Positions 56,658 through 64,000 of a stretch of DNA of 64,000 bases are shown here, piece by piece. The notes beneath the pieces were generated by a model. That model saw only the letters and a list, made by a program, of their open reading frames with translations. It was not told the DNA's origin and ran no database searches. Numbering within the stretch: position 1 is the first letter of the stretch; each line of letters begins with the position of its first letter. The position numbers and the translations under genes are program-made. Origin of the DNA: Gliomastix tumulicola (lineage: Eukaryota > Ascomycota > Sordariomycetes > Hypocreales > Bionectriaceae); contig BCHX01000007.1 in assembly GCA_001599755.1 (NCBI GenBank), positions 806,001 through 870,000 of the forward strand, in the 5' to 3' direction.

Positions 56658-58013
56658 TTACTGGACGCGGGTCACCCACTTCAGCGTACCGGGAGCCGCG
56701 GTATCGGGCTCGACGTACAGGCACTGGCTGAACATGGCCCAGAGCTGGCCCACGAAGCTGCGGTCATCGCGGCGGTAGAGGTCGCCAAGAATGGGCTTGA
56801 TGGCCTCAGTAGCCTCCTCAGCGTAGTAGAAGGGGATACGACTAGGAGATGTCAGTACGAGATTCACCAGAGGATTGACTGCTGAAGAGGTAGGCCTTAC
56901 GGGAAAAGGTGGTGGATGACGTGGTACTCAATGATGCCGTGGAAAAGATGACGGCCAACGAAGCCAAACTCCCTGTCGACCGTGGCAAGGGCGCCCTTAA
57001 CGAAGGTCCAGCTGCCAGGCTCGTAGTGAGGGACCTCGAGGTGAGTGTGGTGCAGATAGGTGATGGCCACTGCAATTTTGTTAGTCAGTCATGTTTCAAC
57101 GCTCAAAATCTCAATCTAAAGCTACTCACCCAGCCAGTGGTGGACCCAGAAGTAGGGCTGAGCGTAGAGAAGCAGGGTGTTCTGGGTGCCGACAACGCCA
57201 GACAGGAGGTACAGGCCGTAGAAGGTCATGGCCAGGCCAGCGTCGGAGAGCGCAATGAAGGGAGCCTCGTTGGGGCGGAAGACGGCGCTGGTGGGGTCGA
57301 AGTGACTGCGGCGGAGGAAATGAGCGTCCCTCTGGAGCGAGCCGGTGCCGGCGGTGGCGTTGAGGAACAGGTACGAGAACCATCCGAAGAGCTGGTGGAA
57401 GACGAGCTTGACGAGGTGGTACGCGGGGGTGTCCTCGAGGAACTCGAGCTTGGGCAGGACCTTGCTCTTGAAGTAGTCGGTGCGCGTCTTGGGGACGAAG
57501 GCCATGTCCTTCTCCATGTGGCCGGTGTAGCGGTGGTGGCGGTGGTGAGAGAACTTCCAGGAGAAGTACGGGACCAGCAGGAGCGAGTGGGAGAAGAAGC
57601 CGATGACATTGTTGAACTTCTGGTGCTTTGAGAAAGCGCCGTGGCCAGCCTCGTGGCCGAGAATCCAGATGCCCGTGCAGATCAGGCCCTGGATGTAGCC
57701 ATAGACGATCCAGGCGGCCGTACGGGCAGTTAAATCCGGGATCTGGGGGATGTAGGTCACCGCAGCCCAGCCGAAGGAGCCAGCCATGATCAGGTCACGG
57801 AAGAGGTAGGCCATGGACCTGGCCACGGTGGGATTGAAGCAGTGGTCCGGGATGGCATTCCTCAGGGTGTTGATGTCAGGGAACTGCGGCTCCGGCTGAA
57901 TACTGGTGGGATGTTAGCGGATGAGGCCTTCATGAGTGAGCCATTTCATCATGAAGAACGAGTGGTACGCACGTCAGCACCTTGGCCTTTGCGGAAGCCG
58001 TCATGGTCGCCAT
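56658..58013 (-). CDS. Membrane fatty-acid desaturase, delta-12/omega-3 type
   Basis: Four exons on the minus strand (58013-57973, 57902-57130, 57069-56901, 56841-56658) give 388 residues, a little short for the family. Three histidine boxes are in place: HEAGH (97-101), HHRHH (133-137) and HVIHH (321-325). Hydrophobic segments about 45-65, 75-95 and 215-260 fit an ER desaturase, and FPDINTLRNAIPDHCF near the start is typical of the delta-12 group. The first box usually reads HECGH in ascomycete delta-12 and omega-3 enzymes; Ala in third place is unusual and, with HHRHH, hints at a divergent paralogue whose regiochemistry, or even reaction (desaturase, acetylenase, hydroxylase), cannot be told. 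The 41-base first exon rests on a GTGCGT donor and correct phase. Confidence 0.88.
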
Positions 58014-59718
58014 GATGGGCAGATGAGAAGAAGAATGAAAAAAGAAAACGGAGAAGGGGAAAGAAAGTGGATAGGTGAAGGTGCAAACGGGCGTGTGTTT
58101 GCAAGATGAAGGTTTCACGGAAATCTCCCCACGCACACAAGAAGAAAAAAGAGACGAGAGGGAAGACGGGAAAGCGACACAGAAGGCGGAGGGCAGCACC
58201 TTTAGCGCGAGCCGGACGGCGAAAAAGGGATGGGAAAGGGGGCAGAAACCGTCCAAGAGGCCAATGGCAGAAACGAGTGATCGTCAGGGACCAGCTTCGA
58301 ATTTTCTAGACCCTGCCCTTGGCGGCGAGCCTTGACCGCTTCTTAGCACGAATTGTGGTTCCTGGAGATTCATGAGACTCATGATTCGTAGACACAGTGC
58401 CGGGGGAGCTGGATCATGGAGCAGATTCCAGCAGGAGAGTCCACAGCGTCCCTGGAGCTCAAGGGACTAGACAATTTCCGAGCCCAACAAAACGAAGGGG
58501 ACTCCGGTACGTTCCTGTTTTGGCGGTCTACGGAGTGGTGGCGCGGAATTGTTTGGACACGAGGCAGAGAGTGATATTCATGAGCACGGGATGAGGAGGC
58601 TTGAGGTGCATTTGTCGTGAAAAAATCCATACTTTGGCGTGGAAAGCGCGACTCAAGATCCCCGGGCACTTCCTGAATCAGCGCACTCGAACCGAGACGC
58701 GGAAGGTGCAGAGGTCAAGGTACTTCCTGGATCTCATCAAGTGGATCCGTCTTATCTACGGGTAAACGGAGCAGGACCGGTGCAGAACCGATGTCGTAGG
58801 GCAGGAGCATTAAAATGGTCGAGGTTGGTCGTTCATGCCGCAAATTTTTGTCACAGGCTTTATGTGGCCTTTTCACATGCTTCGCAGTCGGGTCGCTTTT
58901 GTTATCGCAATTGTGGCCCAGAATGGCCCAATTGGCCAACGAAACCTCGAAAAATGGGCTGCAGTGTCATTATCCCGCAAATATCGCTAGCCGTGGCTCC
59001 CTCAATCCCAGGCCAAGACCACAGACGGCTGCCAATTTCAAAATCTCAACAGTTTTTTTTGAGATCTTATCTGGCGGTTGTATGGGGAGCACGTGATTCG
59101 TATGCAGGCGCGATTATCCACATTAGGGGTCCATCATCTGCATTAGTCTGAGATTAGGGGAGCCGCTATCTGAAGTTTCACATGCTGGCGCCGCCATGAA
59201 TCTGGGTGCGCGGTGCAGATAATCAGTGGAGGGGAAAAGGACACGACTTCGCTTGGGGAGGGAGAGTCTGGATTTTGGACTGCGTCTCACGCTTGCCGCC
59301 TTATCTGCAAGTGAGACGGCTCAAAGCGCTGCCCTGTCTGCATTGTTGCATCAGGATCAAGCCTCGTCCCACTCCTTCAATAAGAGGCGCAGGCGCATTG
59401 AAGAAACCTCACCACGTGGCGTCGACCTCAATTTTCATTGCCCAGGTCCACAAAAGTAAAAAAGCAGCTGAGTCATCAAACCCGCACCTTAGCTACCCTA
59501 CATCCAATGCACGTCAGGAAAAAATGGCAGGTGCACCATTTGACACATGCATAAGAACGCCTCGCGTGCATTTTGCGGCTGAGCATCAGGTGCATACGTA
59601 GCGCCAACGTCAATCGTCAGCCCATCATGGACGATATTGGATATTGGCAGAGATTTTTATCTCATACACGACCGCTCGTTCTGCGGCGGTTGGTTGGGAT
59701 TTACACATTGAACTCACG
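58014..59718. other. Divergent promoter region
   Basis: 1.7 kb between the desaturase and the polytopic membrane protein. The desaturase leader is purine-rich on the plus strand (CT-rich in the transcript). Two AGGGG elements, the core of stress-response sites, lie near 59126 and 59155; they are too short to weigh heavily. No gene seen. Confidence 0.45.
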
Positions 59719-60738
59719 ATGCCGACGGACGAGTTTGACCCGTACTCACTCATTTCCGGCTTCTACGGCCCGGGTGCCTTCTCCTGCTGGTATCTGATGA
59801 TCGCCTCTGTCTTTGTGACCTGGGTCTTCAACGACCCAAAGCATCGCTTCAAAACCTCAAGCGAATTCATCGCGGCCGCGGCCTTCCCCCTCATAGCCAC
59901 GGGCCATGCCATCTATCTCGCTGCCAGCTTCCCCGCAGAGCACAAGGGCTACCTCGTCAGGAACCTGGGCGACCTCATAGTAGGTGGCCTTGTCGCCCCC
60001 GTCGTGCCTTCGGTTCCTGGGAGCCCCCTCACGGAATCGAAGAAATCCGACGATAGCGATCAGGAGGAGGGCGCGAAGCATGCGGATCTGTACCCGCACG
60101 TCATGGCCATCTACGTGGCGCTCATGGTGTCCGATATCTATGCTGATCTCTGCTGGCTCTCATGGGCCTACGCCACCTACCACGGCGAGAGGAAAGCCGG
60201 GGGACGCCAGCGGCCAGCGCTCCCCGTGCTCGTGGCGAGCCTGGGCTGGTGGCTCCTCGCCAAGATTGTGCTCGGCTTTCGGTGCGTGTACTACGAAGGC
60301 TGGCTGCTCTTGACCCTGTCGGTCATAGCCCGGTACTGGCCCCTCGTGATGGCCGTGTCGAGCCTCTCCCTCCTCCTGACCTTCACCTTCGTCGTCTACG
60401 TGTTCACTGGTCTCGCTGGGACTGCCCAGGCCATGACAGGGAACGTGGTGACTGATGCGCTGGCGGGTGTGAGACGGAGACCAGTGTTCGTGGTGGTTTG
60501 GTGCGTCGCGGTTCTCGGGGCGTGGATATGGTGTCTTCATTGGATCAGAGTCAGTCTGATGTGGGATTTTCTCCTGATACCGCCCAGGACGGGTCTGTCC
60601 ATGTCAGAGCTTGATCAGGTAGCCGCCCTGCTCGGCGGGCTTGTTTCTCTCGGTTTCAGTGTCGTCTCGGCGCTGAAGTGGAGGGTGCAGAGGGTGCAGA
60701 GGGCGTCGGTGGCGGCCGAGAATATCGAGATGGCATGA
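59719..60738 (+). CDS. Polytopic membrane protein of unknown function
   Basis: Intronless, 339 residues from the ATG at 59719; an upstream in-frame ATG at 59644 adds 25 residues with no membrane or domain character. I see about seven to eight hydrophobic helices: residues about 18-36, 48-68, 80-95, 125-150, 165-185, 195-240 in two passes, 255-275 and 300-318. A charged loop (about 103-120) carries a KSDDSDQEEG stretch. Trp and aromatic residues are frequent in helices (WYLMIASVFVTW, WCVAVLGAWIWCLHW). No transporter or receptor signature is recognisable. Codon choice is C-ending and the frame is long, so it is a real gene, but I cannot name its role. Confidence 0.75.
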   Translation: MPTDEFDPYSLISGFYGPGAFSCWYLMIASVFVTWVFNDPKHRFKTSSEFIAAAAFPLIATGHAIYLAASFPAEHKGYLVRNLGDLIVGGLVAPVVPSVPGSPLTESKKSDDSDQEEGAKHADLYPHVMAIYVALMVSDIYADLCWLSWAYATYHGERKAGGRQRPALPVLVASLGWWLLAKIVLGFRCVYYEGWLLLTLSVIARYWPLVMAVSSLSLLLTFTFVVYVFTGLAGTAQAMTGNVVTDALAGVRRRPVFVVVWCVAVLGAWIWCLHWIRVSLMWDFLLIPPRTGLSMSELDQVAALLGGLVSLGFSVVSALKWRVQRVQRASVAAENIEMA

Positions 60739-61109
60739 TGACGGCGTCAGTTTGAACAAGTCGAAAGCTGCTGATCTGCCCTTCCGTTGTCCCGTTCGTC
60801 CGTTGTCCCAGCATCGTCCACGTTGGAGCATTCGCACCTGCTTCCTTTTCCTGACTCGCCTGCAGTTGAACTGACGTGATATTTACTATGAACCCTCCGC
60901 CTGCATATACACTAGCGAAATGACTCCAAAAACAGCCCTCAGGCTCCCTAATAAGTTGGTATGATGAAGAAAAGAAACCCGTCGACTGAACGCTGATATG
61001 CCCGGCCGTAGCAAGAATGAACAAATGTATGTATGGAAAATCATTAGGTATATCCCCCTCCTCTCTTCCCTTCTTTTGTCTCCTCCCACATCCTGTCTTC
61101 CAGCGTCCC
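60739..61109. other. Intergenic between convergent genes
   Basis: 371 bases of 3' flanks. Nothing further seen. Confidence 0.45.
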
Positions 61110-61326
61110 TCACTGCGGTCTCGGACTCCGCTGACCGGGCTGCAGCATCGCCTCCATCTCATACGGATGAGGATGGTCCTCGCCCGACGCCCACCCCTGC
61201 GCCGCGTATCCCGTCGGAAGCTCGGTCGACTGCGGCGGTCCGGATGATGTCTGCTGCGACGGCTGCGGCGAGTACGCCTCGGGAGGATGGTAGCCCTGCG
61301 GCGGGTAGTACCCCTGGGGCACGATG

Positions 61327-61359
<33 letters not shown>

Positions 61360-62439
61360 GGGTACGGCATGTACGGCTGGGGATACTGCGCGGGGTGCGC
61401 CATGACGACAGGCGGGCCGCCGTACTTGTCGAGGGGAGGGGAGCCGACCATGCTCATGTGCGAAGGCATCATCTGGACGGGCTGGTTTGGGTCGACAGCG
61501 GGGGAGCCATTGCCACCGACAGCACCAACAGCGCCGACAGCGCCGCCAGCGCCGCCAGCACTCTTCTTCTTGCCGATGCGGATGCCGATGAAGATGGCGG
61601 CGATGATGAGCGCGACGCCGGCGACGGAGCCGACCGTCGCACCCACGATGACGCCGACGTTCGGGCCAGAGTCTCCGCCGGGCTCGGGGTCGTTGGTCTG
61701 GGTTGAGCGGATGCCGGTGGTGGTTGTGCGGCTGTTTTCTGCTGTCGTGGACGTTCCCTCCTCAGTCGTCGTGGACTCCTCCGATGTGGTGGTGGCTGGG
61801 GGGGTGTTAGTACCTGTTACGGGGTATCTGAGTCACCCTGAGCCAAGCTTACTGGTTGTTGACGGGATGCCAGACGGCAGCGTCTCGTAGATGACACTGG
61901 CGCCGGACGGGACGCCCATGTACTCGAGGCAGTCATAGATCATCCAGGTCGAGCCGCCGCTGGGATACTCTTGGACGACGGTGAGCGATGTGCATGCCTC
62001 GGAACTATTCCCCCCCCCTCTGTCGTTAGCGAACCCAGCCCATCCCGCGATATCAATTTTGCGACGGGATAACCAACCATGTTAATGTGTTCTCGGCGGC
62101 ACTCTCCAGGGCGTCCGTCGTCACGTAGAGGATCGTGCTGCCGCCCACGCAGTCCGTGGCGAGGAAGTAACTCGTCGAGGCATCGCAGAAGAGGAAGCCG
62201 TCAGGGTTGCGGTAGACCTGGTAGTCGGGGAGCTCGCAGGTGACAGATGAGACTGGTAGAGAATGTCAGTTTCTTGTCCATCTGAGTCATAGATGAGTAG
62301 CGAGTGTCTTACAAGGTGCGTCGTCCTCGACGATGTATCCGACGACGTCTATGGGTGCGGTGGTTTGAGACACAGTCCAATTAACATTGGCAAGCAGTGC
62401 GAGAAGGCCATACGCCCTCCGGAGCCCGAACGACGCCAT
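61110..62439 (-). CDS. Type I cell-surface membrane protein with polyglutamine cytosolic tail
   Basis: Four exons on the minus strand (62439-62313, 62252-62078, 62004-61853, 61795-61110) give 379 residues. A signal peptide of about 24 residues is followed by a small ectodomain of about 150 residues with paired cysteines (VTCELP, FLFCDA, ATDCVGG, CSEAC, YDCLEY), then a Ser/Thr-rich stalk, a membrane helix VGVIVGATVGSVAGVALIIA, and the stop-transfer GKKK. The cytosolic tail is Gly/Pro/Tyr-rich with ten Gln in a row and PQGYYPPQGYHPPEAY-like repeats. The layout (small Cys domain, Ser/Thr stalk, single helix, Pro-rich tail) is that of fungal wall-stress sensors and similar mucin-like receptors, but the ectodomain is not a clear WSC domain. 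Intron 2 ends after a G-run, which makes its exact length uncertain. Confidence 0.8.
61329..61358. repeat. (CTG)10 encoding polyglutamine
   Basis: Ten perfect CTG units, CAG on the coding strand, in the cytosolic tail of the surface protein. Pure tracts like this vary in length between isolates. Confidence 0.95.
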
Positions 62440-64000
62440 CTAGAAGTCCGTCTCACGCGCGCTGATATCTCGATGAACCCCTTGAGCAACGACACACAGA
62501 GAAACAATGGCTGCCGTCACGAGTAGAACGAAAGGAAAGGACAGACAAGGAAAGAGAGCGTCACGGATACCGAGACAGGAGGAGAGGGAGGGAGAATGGG
62601 ACAGGAAAAGAAGAGGTTCACGGGTGAAGAACTAAATTAAAACCGACACACCCACGAGGTTTCCTTCCCGGGGAGGGGGGGGACACAAAGCAGGGAACAT
62701 GGACTGACAACCTGCGGACCGACACTCAATTAGCACGCTTTTTCTCAACCATCGTAAGGCAGCCTTATGGTCCGCATTCCTTCGATGCAACAGCGAGATG
62801 CGCTTCTCTCCCCCCTCTCCTCGCCGAACGACCCTTGTCACGCGAAAGCAACAGACCACGTCTGGCAGGGTTCCATCCACAATCGAGAATCCCAGCCACT
62901 GCAGAGAGCTCAGCATGCAGTCCCTGACAGTCTTGGCTGCGTGCCCTTTGCCGTTTCAAGCCAGAGGAGATCATGGGCACGCCCATGGTCCCTGAAATAC
63001 GCACACTCTAGGCCCTCTTTGGGTCGAGTCCCCGTGTGGGAGGCTGGGCAGTAGGGCTGAATAGCAATGCCAGAAGGGCATGAAGTAGGTGTGCTGTTTG
63101 GAAGCGGTGTGTGATTGGGAGATTTGAAGTGTGTTGTACGGCGCAGCAAGCCTGCAATCTCTGCGGTGCTCCGCCCACAAAGTACTCTAACAATAGCATC
63201 AGTACCATGCTGGGCGATTGCTAATATGGCGTGGGCCGAGAATGGGAGATGGGGTCTCTAGCAGACGCTACTCGGCTGTCTGTCGAGCACGAATTTCCTT
63301 GTCTGGTGTGACAGACATCGCGCGCGACGATGGTCAACATTGGACACCTCCAGTCACACCTTGATGTTTGTGCCTCCTGTACTCGTCTGATGTTGCTGAT
63401 GTTGTGTCTCAGCATTGGCGGCACGCAGAGGTCGACGCTTGGATTCCAGTCAGAGACGGAAGAGTGAGCGTGATGAAGGTTGGGCATCAGACGCGACGAG
63501 ACCCGAGAGAAAGGAGAGGGGGATGTTCTTGGCCCGACAGCCACAACGCCATGTCTCGTCTAAACTGGATGGCCTCCAAATCTTGGCCTTTCGCTACTAC
63601 GGAGGTAGATCGGCACCCTCCAGTCACAAACTGCAGCGAGAGCATGCCCTGTGGTAGCGAGAGTCGCATCAGAAAAGACCTGTCAGCCCTATGTAACGTT
63701 TACTGTTGGAGCATCAAGACATGATTCCCCGATGAGACAGCATCCTCAGGGACAATCAAACGGCCATGCATGGTGCGTGTGGGGTAACGGAAGCACTGCG
63801 CATCGGCTACAGACGCAGACCGACAGTGAACAGTCAGCAAGGAGACCAGAACTAAACAGCCGACCAGCCCCCTTTTTCCGCGTTCATTAGAGGGAGATGC
63901 TGGGGGAGTTTTGGGTGTAATTACCGCACCAAAGCCGACAGCCAGACTGACCGCTTGGCATCATGCGACCAGGCTTTCGGAGCATCAGAAGAGTCAGAGA
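62440..64000. other. Upstream region to window end, no gene seen
   Basis: 1.56 kb with short frames only on both strands. It should include the promoter of the surface protein; a G-run lies near 62676. Genes beyond the window cannot be judged. Confidence 0.45.

Noticed and set aside
1..64000. A secondary-metabolite biosynthetic cluster built around the P450 and reductases
   Set aside because: No polyketide, peptide or terpene synthase in the window; the P450 lies over 30 kb from the reductase cluster with unrelated genes between.

Overview
The window reads as chromosomal DNA of a filamentous ascomycete (Pezizomycotina). Genes are spaced on both strands and carry short introns of about 48-106 bases with GT..AG (twice GC..AG) ends and CTAAC-like branch sites. 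The families are typical of these moulds: Zn(II)2Cys6 regulators, DHA2 and Dal5-type transporters, GH35/GH43/GH95 enzymes, a P450, DUF3176, DUF6594 and a fungal rhodopsin-domain protein. I cannot fix the genus. I see no rRNA, tRNA, CRISPR array or intact transposon. Two ambiguous bases (45508, 49342) mark weak spots in the assembly. Exon joins were made by eye from splice signals, reading phase and family expectation.

Layout. 0-9.2 kb: a small conserved protein, then a four-gene cluster: Zn2Cys6 regulator (-), NmrA-like reductase (+), short-chain dehydrogenase (-) and DHA2 exporter (+). Its two divergent promoters share a 10-base palindrome, TTCGGCCGAA (two perfect copies in each, plus variants), which suggests a self-contained regulon. 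9.5-16.4 kb: an intact 10-exon GH35 beta-galactosidase diverging from a decayed GH95 alpha-L-fucosidase. 16.6-18.7 kb: an odd family-2 glycosyltransferase with a repeat tail.

19.6-31.1 kb: a probable nitrogen-scavenging cluster: Zn2Cys6 regulator, Dal5/ACS-type transporter, fused 5-oxoprolinase/hydantoinase and FAD-dependent DAO-family oxidase. The 870-base promoter shared by transporter and oxoprolinase holds nine HGATAR (AreA/Nit2-type) sites.

32.5-44.3 kb: a small secreted protein behind a TATA box and long leader, a DUF3176 membrane protein, a methyltransferase/FAD-oxidoreductase tandem that resembles the bacterial cyclopropane or furan fatty-acid gene pair, an intracellular GH43 beta-xylosidase and a P450.

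44.3-56.6 kb is gene-poor: DUF6594 protein, a gene remnant, a PTH11-type rhodopsin-domain protein and an uncertain disordered tail-anchored protein with an internal duplication. 56.6-64 kb: a fatty-acid desaturase with a variant first histidine box, an unknown polytopic membrane protein, and a type I surface protein with a polyglutamine cytoplasmic tail.
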